From NCBI RefSeq assembly GCF_037646455.1, contig NZ_JBBIXN010000001.1:1798001-1862000 (forward strand): a stretch of 64,000 bases of DNA. Direction: 5' to 3'. The stretch is from Draconibacterium mangrovi_A. GTDB lineage: Bacteria > Bacteroidota > Bacteroidia > Bacteroidales > Prolixibacteraceae. The notes under the pieces are model-generated. The model was not told the origin of the DNA. It made no database searches and saw nothing but the letters and a program-made list of their open reading frames with translations. Each line of letters starts with the position of its first letter. Position 1 is the first letter of the stretch. Shown piece after piece: positions 8,451 to 16,443 of the stretch. Made by a program: the position numbers and the translations under genes.

Positions 8451-9344
8451 TTATTCCGCTAAACCGGTGTATGTTTTCCGTCCTTCTACTACTCTGTTTC
8501 GATATTGCCGTGGCGACATTCCCATTTTCTTTTTAAAATCTTTCGTGAAATAGTAAGGATCGGTGTAGCCCAGGTTGAATGATACCTCTTTCACTTTCAT
8601 GTTGGTGTAATCGAGAAATTCGCAGGCCTTCAGTATTTTCAGATGCGAAAAGTAAGAGATGGGTGAGTAATTGGTTTCTTTACGGAAAAGTGTGCTGAGA
8701 TAGGTAGGTGAATAACCAACTTCAACAGCCAGTTTGTTGAGCGTTAGTTTTTTGTGAAGGTTTTTGCCCAGGTAGTTGATTGCTCTGCGAACCACCGGAT
8801 TCGATTCTTCTTCGAGATCGTCGCCGGTGCGGTTGGCATAAATAAAAGTGGCCAGCAGGTGTCCAAAACACAGGTTTATATATTCTAGGTTTTCGTCGTG
8901 AAAGCCTTTTGACAGGTTATTAAAAATCTCATCGAACAGCATTTCGCGGTTAGCCACCATATTGTTCACCGAAGGAATTAGGTTTCTGACCAGTGCAAAT
9001 TCTTTCCCCAGATAACGCGCTTTTTTACCATCGAAAGCAGCCAACAGAAAACGAGAATCGACATCCAGCACCGAGTAGAATTTAAAGTTTTCGTTCTTGG
9101 GAATAACAAAGAACTGCTCTCCGGAAATCGGGATCTGCTCATTCCCGATCTGGACAATTCCGTCGCCTTTTGTGCAGTATGCCAGCAGATTGGCTGATAA
9201 AGTAACTTCTGAATTCCAGATGCTTCCGCTTTTTACTTCAATTTCGCCAATTTCCGTGAGGTACAGATCGCCTGTAATTTTATTGACTTTCTGCTCCTCG
9301 GTAAGCGCTTTTGGTAAGCGGTAATATCTTTTTTCCTGAATCAT
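8451..9344 (-). CDS. AraC-family transcriptional regulator
   Basis: A 297-residue regulator starting at ATG 9344 (the frame is open two codons further to a TTG). The N-terminal half is a cupin-like sensor domain ('GEIEVKSGSIWNSEVTLSAN', then 'VIPKNENFKFYSV'), and the C-terminal 100 residues hold two helix-turn-helix motifs: 'LTLNKLAVEVGYSPTYLSTL' and 'VKEVSFNLGYTDPYYFTKDF', with the AraC signature ending in 'GMSPRQYRNR'. It stands first in the minus-strand sugar-acid set, 74 bases before the dehydrogenase, so it likely controls that set. It is also divergent from the corrinoid module (134-base gap), which it could affect as well. Confidence 0.9.
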   Translation of the reverse strand: MIQEKRYYRLPKALTEEQKVNKITGDLYLTEIGEIEVKSGSIWNSEVTLSANLLAYCTKGDGIVQIGNEQIPISGEQFFVIPKNENFKFYSVLDVDSRFLLAAFDGKKARYLGKEFALVRNLIPSVNNMVANREMLFDEIFNNLSKGFHDENLEYINLCFGHLLATFIYANRTGDDLEEESNPVVRRAINYLGKNLHKKLTLNKLAVEVGYSPTYLSTLFRKETNYSPISYFSHLKILKACEFLDYTNMKVKEVSFNLGYTDPYYFTKDFKKKMGMSPRQYRNRVVEGRKTYTGLAE

Positions 9345-9431
9345 GCACAAAATTTGGATTCAAAACTCAATAAAGTAATATTTACCATCTTTTTCAAAGA
9401 AAATACTATTTTTTGAGTCCTCACTCACGAA

Positions 9432-9439
9432 TAATTTTG
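9432..9439 (+). promoter_or_regulatory. candidate -7 element for the corrinoid module
   Basis: TAATTTTG fits TAnnTTTG and lies 39 bases ahead of the ATG of the corrinoid protein. A TTTG at 9412-9415 is 16 bases upstream and could serve as -33. Its position argues for the ATG at 9479 rather than the upstream in-frame TTG at 9413. Confidence 0.5.
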
Positions 9440-9478
9440 TCAGCAACACGAACTATACGATTTTCAAATAAAAGAACG

Positions 9479-10147
9479 ATGAGCGAGATTCTAAAACAAA
9501 TTTCCGATTGTATTGAATTCGGAAAGATCAACAAGGCAGCTCCTTTCCCACCTCAAATGAAAGGTCAGGACGGAGCCGACGAACTGACAAGGCAAGCCCT
9601 GGATGAAGGTGTTTCGGCCCAGGATATTCTGTCAAATGGATTAATGATAGGAATGGAAAAAGTAGGGATAAAATTCCGCGAGAACAAGGTATTTGTTCCG
9701 CAGGTTTTAATGTCGGCCAAAGCTATGAGCACGGCGATGGTTCACCTGAAACCTTTTTTCCTTTCAGGAGCAGTGAAGCAAAAAGGAACATTTATTATTG
9801 GTACCGTTGAGGGCGACCTGCACGATATTGGCAAAAACCTGGTAACCATGATGGTTGAAGGTAACGGCTGGGAAGTGATTGACCTGGGAACCGATGTGAA
9901 AGCCGAAACTTTTGTTGAGGCGATGCGCAAACATGAAAACGCTTTTGTTGGACTTTCGGCATTGCTGACAACTACAATGGCAAGTATGGAGAAGATCACA
10001 AAAGTGATCCGAGAAGAAATACCAAACGCAAAAATAGCAGTTGGCGGAGCACCTGTCACACAGGATTTCTGCGAAAAAATTGGTGCTGATGTGTATTCAC
10101 CCGATCCGCAGGGACTGGTGGAATACCTGAACTCGCAAGTGGCCTAA
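9479..10147 (+). CDS. corrinoid (cobalamin-binding) methyltransferase protein, MtgC/MtbC-like
   Basis: A 222-residue corrinoid protein. Residues 1-95 form the four-helix cap (B12-binding_2 type, 'LSNGLMIGMEKVGIKFRENK'). Residues 100-222 form the Rossmann B12 domain with the base-off signature D113-L-H115-D-I-G118 in 'GTVEGDLHDIGKNLV'; H115 is the expected lower cobalt ligand. 'VGLSALLTTTMASM' and 'IAVGGAPV' complete the nucleotide-loop contacts. In methanol-, methylamine- and betaine-type systems such proteins carry the methyl group between a substrate-specific methyltransferase and an acceptor methyltransferase. Here it is followed by a UROD-type methyltransferase and a homocysteine methyltransferase on the same strand. 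Confidence 0.95.
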   Translation: MSEILKQISDCIEFGKINKAAPFPPQMKGQDGADELTRQALDEGVSAQDILSNGLMIGMEKVGIKFRENKVFVPQVLMSAKAMSTAMVHLKPFFLSGAVKQKGTFIIGTVEGDLHDIGKNLVTMMVEGNGWEVIDLGTDVKAETFVEAMRKHENAFVGLSALLTTTMASMEKITKVIREEIPNAKIAVGGAPVTQDFCEKIGADVYSPDPQGLVEYLNSQVA

Positions 10148-10335
10148 TTAGACCCGAGATGATAAGTACTGAGTAGTGAGAGAATTCCAGTCGCTACTTT
10201 GTGCCTATTTTATCAGGACAATAAAAACAGTAATTTATTCAAATTGAGTTGATTGGAAAACCAGATTTTCTGAAATGGGAGAATTGCATTCAGTGTGATC
10301 TCAATACTCACGACTAAAATCAAAATACTAGTAAA

Positions 10336-11955
10336 ATGAAAGGACTCGAACTCATAAAAAAAGCATTTCAACTGCAAGAAGTAGAAAGGGTTCCCTGGGT
10401 GCCGTTTGTAGGTGTTCATGGTGGATTTCTTACCGGAGTTGATGCGGAAACTTACCTGAAATCGGCCGACGAAGTAGTTAAAGGAGTTAGTAATGCCATT
10501 GAAGAATACGATCCTGATGGTGTTCCTGTAGTTTTTGATTTGCAGGTTGAAGCTGAAATTCTGGGTTGTGAATTGCAATGGGCACCTCATAATCCGCCAG
10601 CTGTGGTTTCTCATCCACTTGCAAATGGTACTTCAATTTCCGATTTAAAAATTCCGGATAGAACAACCGGCAGAATTCCTGTGATTTTGGAGGCTACTGA
10701 AAAATTACGGGCACAATACCCCGATTTGGCTTTGTACGGATTAATAACGGGGCCATTTACTTTGGCGCTTCACCTGCTGGGAACTGATGTTTTTATGAAA
10801 CTATTCGAGGCTCCCGACGAGGTGAACGAGGTGATGGAATTATGTACGCAGGTGGGCATCAAAATGTCGGAATACCTTATCGATTCCGGTTGCGATATAA
10901 TTGCCGTTGTCGATCCGATGACCAGCCAGATCGATCCAATGTCGTTCGAAACCTTTGTTACGCCTTTTGTTACGCGCGTTTTTGATTATGTGCGAGAGCG
11001 TGAAAAACTGAGTTCATTTTTTGTGTGCGGACACGCACAGCAAAATATCGAAGCCATGTGCAATTGTAAGCCCGATAATGTTTCAATAGATGAAAACATA
11101 CCGCTTGATTTTGTAAAAGATGTGGCCCTGAAAAAAGGGATCAGCTTTGGCGGAAACCTGAAACTTACGGTTGTGCTGCTAATGGGCGACGAAAACGATG
11201 TGCGTGAACATGCCATTGAATGTCTCGACCAGGGCGGGAAAAAGGGATTTATCCTGGCTCCCGGATGCGACCTGCCTATGGAAACGCCACCGGTAAACCT
11301 GAAAGCAGTTACCGAACTGGTAAAGGACTCTTATCAGCAGGATGTGGTGCGTGCCATGGATAAAAAGGAAAGCACCCTCGAAGTATTTAACATGAAGGAT
11401 TACGGGCAGGCTGATAAAGTGGTCGTGGATGTAATCACGCTCGACTCGGAATCGTGTGCGCCCTGCCAGTACATGGTTGAAGCCGTAAAAAAAGTGACTC
11501 CGCAATTTGAAGGCGTGGTGGAATGGCGCGAACATGCCATTAAAAAAATGGAGGCGGTAACTTTTATGTCGTCGCTGATGGTAAAAAATATCCCGACGAT
11601 TTGTATCGATGGTAAGATTGCCTTTGTATCACAAATTCCACCCAAAGCCGAATTGATTGCAGCTATTCAGAAACGTATAAACGAGAAACTGAAGCTAAAG
11701 ATCAAACAGAAAAAGAGTGAAATTCTTTTGCTGTGCGAGGAAAATGACGAGTGCAAAGGCATCAAAGAAAATATCAGGCGGGCCATTACCGAACTGGGCA
11801 AAGACGTAGATGTAAAAGTGATTTCGGACAAAGCTCAGATGGCCAATTTTGGAGTGGCTCAGGGGCCGGCCGTGGTAACCGTAAAATACAAGGTAAAATC
11901 GGAAGCTACCGAACCTTCGCTCGATGTGATAAAAGAGTGGATAAAAGAGTTATAA
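10336..11955 (+). CDS. UROD/MtaA-type methyltransferase fused to thioredoxin-like domains
   Basis: A 539-residue protein. Residues 1-335 are a uroporphyrinogen-decarboxylase-fold methyltransferase (MtaA/MtbA/CmuA group; 'YGLITGPFTLALHLLGTDVF'). Zinc-site candidates are C231 in 'VCGH' and C311 in 'LAPGCDLPMETP'; the histidine two residues before the first cysteine in MtaA-type HxC motifs is F229 here, while H233 lies just after. Residues 360-445 form a thioredoxin-like domain with the redox motif C374-A-P-C377 and a cis-proline region 'VKNIPTICI'. Residues 460-539 look like a second thioredoxin-like fold (C467, C473, 'GVAQGPAVVTV'). Related two-domain proteins are usually only the UROD part (about 340 residues). 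It lies 188 bases after the corrinoid gene and probably exchanges methyl groups with it; the tail may supply electrons or thiols. Confidence 0.85.
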   Translation: MKGLELIKKAFQLQEVERVPWVPFVGVHGGFLTGVDAETYLKSADEVVKGVSNAIEEYDPDGVPVVFDLQVEAEILGCELQWAPHNPPAVVSHPLANGTSISDLKIPDRTTGRIPVILEATEKLRAQYPDLALYGLITGPFTLALHLLGTDVFMKLFEAPDEVNEVMELCTQVGIKMSEYLIDSGCDIIAVVDPMTSQIDPMSFETFVTPFVTRVFDYVREREKLSSFFVCGHAQQNIEAMCNCKPDNVSIDENIPLDFVKDVALKKGISFGGNLKLTVVLLMGDENDVREHAIECLDQGGKKGFILAPGCDLPMETPPVNLKAVTELVKDSYQQDVVRAMDKKESTLEVFNMKDYGQADKVVVDVITLDSESCAPCQYMVEAVKKVTPQFEGVVEWREHAIKKMEAVTFMSSLMVKNIPTICIDGKIAFVSQIPPKAELIAAIQKRINEKLKLKIKQKKSEILLLCEENDECKGIKENIRRAITELGKDVDVKVISDKAQMANFGVAQGPAVVTVKYKVKSEATEPSLDVIKEWIKEL

Positions 11956-12064
11956 TTGTATTCTTAACTTTGAGAGACTTTGTGTAATACTTAGTGATCT
12001 TTGTGGTTATTTGACCGCAAAGTCGCCCAAAGTTAGCTCTAAGTCTCACCAGGAAAATATAGAT

Positions 12065-12952
12065 ATGGGAAAAATAATCGATCAGATCAAACAGGGAAAG
12101 ACAATGGTTTCGGACGGTGCCTGGGGAACTTTCCTTCAGCAAAAAGGAATGCAGCCCGGTGAATGCCCTGAAGAATGGAACATCTCGCATGCCGACGATG
12201 TATTCGATATTGCTAAAAGTTACATCGATGCCGGTGCTGACATGATTGAAACCAACAGTTTTGGAGGAACTTGTTTTAAGCTTGAAAAATACGATTTGGC
12301 CGATAAAGTTTTCGAGCTGAACAAAGCTGCCGCAGAGATCAGTAGAAAAGCTGCCGGCGATAAATTTGTGTTGGGTTCAGTCGGTCCGACCGGGAAAATT
12401 CTGATGATGGGCGATGTTACCGAAGAAGAACTGTACGATGCGTTTAAAGAACAGTGTCTTGGTTTGGAGGCGGGTGGTGCCGATGCCATCATGATTGAAA
12501 CCATGACCGATTTGGATGAAGCTCGTTTGGCAGTAAAAGCTGCAAAAGAAAATACCAAATGCGAGGTATTTTGCACCATGACTTTCGAGAAAACCGTCGA
12601 TGGTGAGTTCCGTTCCATGATGGGAATTGCTCCAACCGACATGATTCCTGCATTGATTGACGCCGGTGCTGAACTGATTGGTGCCAACTGTGGAAACGGC
12701 ATTGAAAACATGATCGGAATTGTGGAAGAAATTCGCAAAGTAAATCCTGATATTCCGGTACTGGTGCATGCCAATGCAGGAATGCCCGTTTTTAAAGATG
12801 GCGAAACTGTTTTTCCGGAAACACCCGATGAAATGAGTGCGCTTGTTCCTAAAATCCTGGCCGCCGGTGCCAACATTATTGGTGGCTGTTGTGGAACCAC
12901 TCCCGATCATATTTGCCGTGTTAGGGAAGAACTAAACAGAATAGAAGAATAG
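12065..12952 (+). CDS. homocysteine S-methyltransferase (BHMT / MetH N-terminal type)
   Basis: A 295-residue TIM-barrel enzyme with the three zinc cysteines of the family: C209 in 'GANCGNG' and C275-C276 in 'GGCCGTTP'. 'DGAWGTFLQQKGM' near residue 17 and 'IETNSFGGTCFKLEKY' match the homocysteine-binding start of MetH and BHMT. The ATG at 12065 is chosen; an open upstream extension to a TTG at 12011 has no family similarity. It is the third gene of the corrinoid module, 109 bases after the methyltransferase fusion. The likely reaction is transfer of a methyl group from the corrinoid protein to homocysteine, forming methionine. No pterin-binding domain is encoded here, so this is not simply a split MetH. 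Confidence 0.9.
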   Translation: MGKIIDQIKQGKTMVSDGAWGTFLQQKGMQPGECPEEWNISHADDVFDIAKSYIDAGADMIETNSFGGTCFKLEKYDLADKVFELNKAAAEISRKAAGDKFVLGSVGPTGKILMMGDVTEEELYDAFKEQCLGLEAGGADAIMIETMTDLDEARLAVKAAKENTKCEVFCTMTFEKTVDGEFRSMMGIAPTDMIPALIDAGAELIGANCGNGIENMIGIVEEIRKVNPDIPVLVHANAGMPVFKDGETVFPETPDEMSALVPKILAAGANIIGGCCGTTPDHICRVREELNRIEE

Positions 12953-13084
12953 TATTATCTCTAAGTTCTTGTTATTGTGACTGCAATCAAAGGAGGCTCA
13001 ATAAATATTTAACAATATTATTTTTTCATTTCGGTCAAGAAGCGTTATTTTCATGCCAACCAAAATGAAATAATACCGATTGTT

Positions 13085-14488
13085 ATGAAAAAAATTGCCC
13101 TGTTTGTCTTGATTGCCTTTGTTGCTTATTCATGCACAAAAACCGAACCCGTTACCATTAGCGGAAAAATCACGAACTCAAATCAAAAAACAGTACTGCT
13201 CCACATTGATGTTTTAGACCTGACTGATACTTTAACCTTAGCCGAAGACGGAACATTTTCAACACAACTTAACTTAGATGAAGAACACCTGGCAACCTTA
13301 AATGATGGAAATTTCATCTTCACACTTTTCTTAACTCCCGGTGCCACCATAAACATAGATTACGATGTTGAGGCGGCCAATAAAGAAGAAACTGATGCTG
13401 TTCAAATAACAGGAGAAGGAAGTGAGCCTTCTGCATTGATTGATAAACTGGAAAACAATAGCATGAATTATGGGATAGTGGATCTATTAAAAATGCCTGT
13501 TGATAGTTTTTCGATGATCATGTCTGAAGAAGATAAAAAATGGTCGGATGCAATTGAAGCTTTTGAGGTGGAAAATAATCTTTCTGAAAAATTTGTAAGC
13601 TTAGTCAGTTTAAAGGGAAAAGTTGATTTAGCGCAGAAGTATAACTATTATATCAGGCTGCATAACAGATATGCTCCGGCCGATACAACTCCAATCCCTG
13701 TTGCATTTCAGGCTTATGTTGATGAGGTTCCGCTGGATGATTATGAGGCTTTTAATGAACTCAGAGATTATAAATTTTATGTGATTTCCGGAATCCAGCA
13801 AGAAATCAATGCCGGGTTAATGGAAGATTCAACTTTGACAAGAGGTTCCGGGGCCTATTATAATGCAAGCATCGACAAGGTGATAGCACTTGATGTTCCC
13901 GAAGAGGTAAAGAATGAAATTGGGAATAGTACACTTTCGAGCTATACCTATATGCCCGATTCTATTCAGGAGATTTACAGGGCCCGTTATAAGGAATTGC
14001 TTACAAAAGATTCATACACAAAGAAATTTGAGGAAATTGTTGCTGTAGTCGATAAAACAAAATCGGGAACCATTGCTCCGTCTTTTAATTACGAGGATAT
14101 CAATGGAGACATGATTTCTTCCGAGTCACTTAAAGGTAAAGTGGTATACATTGATGTATGGGCAACCTGGTGCGGCCCTTGCCGTGGAGAAATTCCATCG
14201 CTTAAAAAAATGGAAGCAGAGCTTCACGATAAGCCGGTTGCTTTTGTGAGTATCTCGATTGACGATGACAAGGACGCCTGGGAAAAGATGGTAAAAGAAG
14301 ACGAGCTGGGCGGGCTACAGTTGTTTGCAGAAGGTGCCTGGCAGTCGGATATTACAAAAGCCTACGCTATTCGCGGAATTCCAAGATTTATCATAATAGA
14401 TAAAGAAGGCAAAATAGTGAATGCCAACGCAAGTCGTCCGTCAAATCCAAAGACTAAGGAAAAATTGCTGGAACTGGCGGCCATGTGA
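13085..14488 (+). CDS. TlpA-like thioredoxin lipoprotein with N-terminal DUF4369-type domain
   Basis: A 467-residue lipoprotein: lipobox at 'FVAYSC' with C17 as the lipidated residue. Residues 20-130 are a beta-rich domain like DUF4369 ('VTISGKITNSNQKTVLLHID'), a helical middle follows, and residues 330-467 are an AhpC/TSA thioredoxin domain with the redox motif WCGPC near residue 360 in 'DVWATWCGPCRGEIPSLKK'. Such proteins are common in Bacteroidota and act as periplasmic thiol reductants. It is 132 bases after the homocysteine methyltransferase gene and ends at its own terminator, so any link to the corrinoid module is only positional. Confidence 0.88.
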   Translation: MKKIALFVLIAFVAYSCTKTEPVTISGKITNSNQKTVLLHIDVLDLTDTLTLAEDGTFSTQLNLDEEHLATLNDGNFIFTLFLTPGATINIDYDVEAANKEETDAVQITGEGSEPSALIDKLENNSMNYGIVDLLKMPVDSFSMIMSEEDKKWSDAIEAFEVENNLSEKFVSLVSLKGKVDLAQKYNYYIRLHNRYAPADTTPIPVAFQAYVDEVPLDDYEAFNELRDYKFYVISGIQQEINAGLMEDSTLTRGSGAYYNASIDKVIALDVPEEVKNEIGNSTLSSYTYMPDSIQEIYRARYKELLTKDSYTKKFEEIVAVVDKTKSGTIAPSFNYEDINGDMISSESLKGKVVYIDVWATWCGPCRGEIPSLKKMEAELHDKPVAFVSISIDDDKDAWEKMVKEDELGGLQLFAEGAWQSDITKAYAIRGIPRFIIIDKEGKIVNANASRPSNPKTKEKLLELAAM

Positions 14489-14510
14489 GAGTTCAAATAA
14501 ATTGAAATGA

Positions 14511-14553
14511 AAATAAGGAGTAATAGTATTTAAGCTGTTATTCCTTATTTTTA
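14511..14553 (+). terminator. intrinsic terminator after the TlpA-like gene
   Basis: Arms 14511-14526 (AAATAAGGAGTAATAG) and 14535-14550 pair over 16 positions with two G-T pairs, closing an 8-base loop, and run into TTTTT. Confidence 0.75.
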
Positions 14554-14603
14554 GTTTAAAACTTTAGTTCGACTTTAAAATAAGGTTTATAGTTTTGCAG
14601 GGT

Positions 14604-15500
14604 ATGGCAAAAATTCCATTCCACATCATATCTGGTTTTTTGGGAAGCGGGAAAACCACCTTCCTTAAACAAATTTTGGAACAAACAGCCTCGAAACAGA
14701 AAGTGGGTATCATTCAGAACGAATTTGCACCGGCTAATATCGATGGAGCCGAATTGAAAAAATCGGGAGATGATTTTGAGCTGCTCGAGATAAATAACGG
14801 TTCGGTGTTCTGTGTGTGTTTGCTGGGAAACTTTATACGATCGCTCGAAAAATTCATCGACGAACACCAACCCGATGTAGTGATTATTGAAGCTTCAGGT
14901 TTGTCGGACACAACATCTATTTCGGAGGTGATTTCGGCTGGATCGCTTTCTGAAAAAATATTTCTGGCGTCGAATTGGTGCATCGTCGATGCACAGAATT
15001 TTGCCAAAGTTGGATTAATGAAGCAGCGCGTTAATCACCAGTTGCGGATGGCTGATGTAGTAGTGATCAACAAAACTGATTTGGTAAAAGGCAGTGCAGA
15101 TGAAATGGAGCAGGAGATCAAAAAAATCAATCCTTTTGCTGAAATTAAACATTCAACTTTTTGTAACATCGATTTCGAAATTGGGAATCCGGCTGTTGAC
15201 AAATTTTATTTTGGCGATGTGAAAGCGATGCCACGTCCCGAAGTGAATTCTATGGTCATCAAATCGTCGAAAAAGATTCGTCGCGAGAACCTGCAAATAT
15301 TTTTGGATGAATGGGCGCCTAAATCCTATCGAATAAAAGGCTATGCAAATTTAAAAGAAGGAGGTACTGTAGCCGTTCAATGCAGCTTCAACGATGTTAA
15401 ACTAATTGATGTGGAAGATAGTTTTCACCCCACCGAGTTGATTGCGCTAACTAAAGAGTTTACTTTGCGCGAATGGAACCGGGCGTTTAAGGCACTTTAG
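14604..15500 (+). CDS. G3E-family GTPase (CobW/YjiA/P47K-like) with an altered CxCC motif
   Basis: A 298-residue P-loop GTPase: Walker A 'GFLGSGKTT' at residues 11-19, Walker B region 'VVIIEASGLSDT' near 92, the guanine specificity motif 'NKTD' in 'VVVINKTDLV', and a C-terminal CobW_C-like domain ('YRIKGYANL...VQCSF'). Family members deliver metals (zinc, cobalt, nickel, iron) or act with cobalamin enzymes. The usual metal-binding N-G-C-x-C-C is here N-G-S-V-F-C70-V-C72, so the metal site is rearranged. ATG 14604 is taken as the start instead of an upstream TTG. It comes after a terminator, so it is a separate unit from the corrinoid module 2 kb upstream, although a shared role in cobalt handling is possible. 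Confidence 0.87.
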   Translation: MAKIPFHIISGFLGSGKTTFLKQILEQTASKQKVGIIQNEFAPANIDGAELKKSGDDFELLEINNGSVFCVCLLGNFIRSLEKFIDEHQPDVVIIEASGLSDTTSISEVISAGSLSEKIFLASNWCIVDAQNFAKVGLMKQRVNHQLRMADVVVINKTDLVKGSADEMEQEIKKINPFAEIKHSTFCNIDFEIGNPAVDKFYFGDVKAMPRPEVNSMVIKSSKKIRRENLQIFLDEWAPKSYRIKGYANLKEGGTVAVQCSFNDVKLIDVEDSFHPTELIALTKEFTLREWNRAFKAL

Positions 15501-15679
15501 TTTCATGTTTAGGATTCAAAATTCTATCACATTCGCCCGAATAGTAAGGGTTTTATTTATGAAAATATATACATTTGTCAATATATATTGATAGATTAGA
15601 GCGACTAAAAACCGTTATTTAAACCCAAAATTAAATTGTTTGTAGAACGATTTTAAATTAGCTATTTTAGAACGCCTTT

Positions 15680-15711
15680 TTTGGGTATAAATCCACGTTC
15701 ATCTACATTTG
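15680..15711 (+). promoter_or_regulatory. sdhCAB promoter
   Basis: TTTG at 15680-15683 and TACATTTG at 15704-15711 match the Bacteroidota -33/-7 consensus with 20 bases between them. The predicted transcript start near 15718 leaves a leader of about 45 bases before sdhC. A second TACATTTG at 15570-15577 lies further upstream. Confidence 0.65.
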
Positions 15712-15762
15712 TGATTCGCTTCATAAACAGAGATAAACATTCAACTAAAATAAGATTAGATT

Positions 15763-16431
15763 ATGAGCAAATTTTTAACTGCCTCGATTGGAAGGAAGTT
15801 TGTGATGAGTCTCTCAGGAATATTCCTGATGGCCTTTATTGCTGTCCACCTGGGCCTGAACTTGTTGCTGATTTTTGACGACAGTGGTGATTTGTTTAAT
15901 GAGGGTGCTCATTTTATGGCCACCAATCCATTAATTAAAATTATGGAACCCATTTTAGGATTGGGTTTTTTAATTCACATTCTGTGGTCGTTTTTTCTGG
16001 AATATCAGAACTGGAAAGCACGGCCTGTAAAATACGCCAAAAAGAACATGAGTGGCGCGAGCTCATGGGCTTCAAGAAACATGCTTGTTCTGGGAGCTTT
16101 GGTTTTGGTTTTCCTGGTTATTCACATTATCGATTTTTTCTGGGTAATTAAATTCAATCCTGAAGAAATAGAACAACTGGCCAAAGGTGATTACGATTTG
16201 GTTGCCGGACAATTCAAGGAAAGTATTTTTACCGGTATTTTGTACATCATCGGTGGTATCCTGCTTGGTCTGCACCTTTCGCACGGCTTTTGGTCGTCGT
16301 TCCAGACTCTGGGTGTGAACAATAAGTACTGGTTGAAAAGATGGCAGGTAATCGGTCAAATCTATGCTATTGTTGTAGCCGTGGGATTTGCCATTATACC
16401 GCTTTATTTCATGTTGGGATTGTACAAATAA
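15763..16431 (+). CDS. sdhC: succinate dehydrogenase/fumarate reductase cytochrome b subunit
   Basis: A 222-residue membrane anchor of the single-subunit, five-helix type used by Bacteroidota and Epsilonproteobacteria. Conserved histidines in 'FIAVHLGLNLLL', 'FLIHILWSFF', 'LVIHIIDFFW' and 'LLGLHLSHGFW' are likely diheme b ligands. It binds the menaquinone side of the complex and anchors SdhAB to the inner membrane. It begins the sdhCAB operon, 12 bases before sdhA. Confidence 0.93.
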   Translation: MSKFLTASIGRKFVMSLSGIFLMAFIAVHLGLNLLLIFDDSGDLFNEGAHFMATNPLIKIMEPILGLGFLIHILWSFFLEYQNWKARPVKYAKKNMSGASSWASRNMLVLGALVLVFLVIHIIDFFWVIKFNPEEIEQLAKGDYDLVAGQFKESIFTGILYIIGGILLGLHLSHGFWSSFQTLGVNNKYWLKRWQVIGQIYAIVVAVGFAIIPLYFMLGLYK

Positions 16432-16443
16432 AAAGGAAAAGTT

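Noticed and set aside
9413..9478. N-terminal extension of the corrinoid protein to an in-frame TTG
   Set aside because: The extension includes the likely promoter element and has no similarity to corrinoid proteins; ATG 9479 gives the usual length.
12220..12900. Long antisense open frame (226 codons) within the homocysteine methyltransferase gene
   Set aside because: Low-complexity Ser/Ala/Pro-rich translation with no family similarity, fully covered by a well-supported gene on the other strand.
9479..12952. Module interpreted as a simple split MetH methionine synthase
   Set aside because: No pterin-binding domain or AdoMet-activation domain is encoded, and the middle protein belongs to the UROD/MtaA fold instead.
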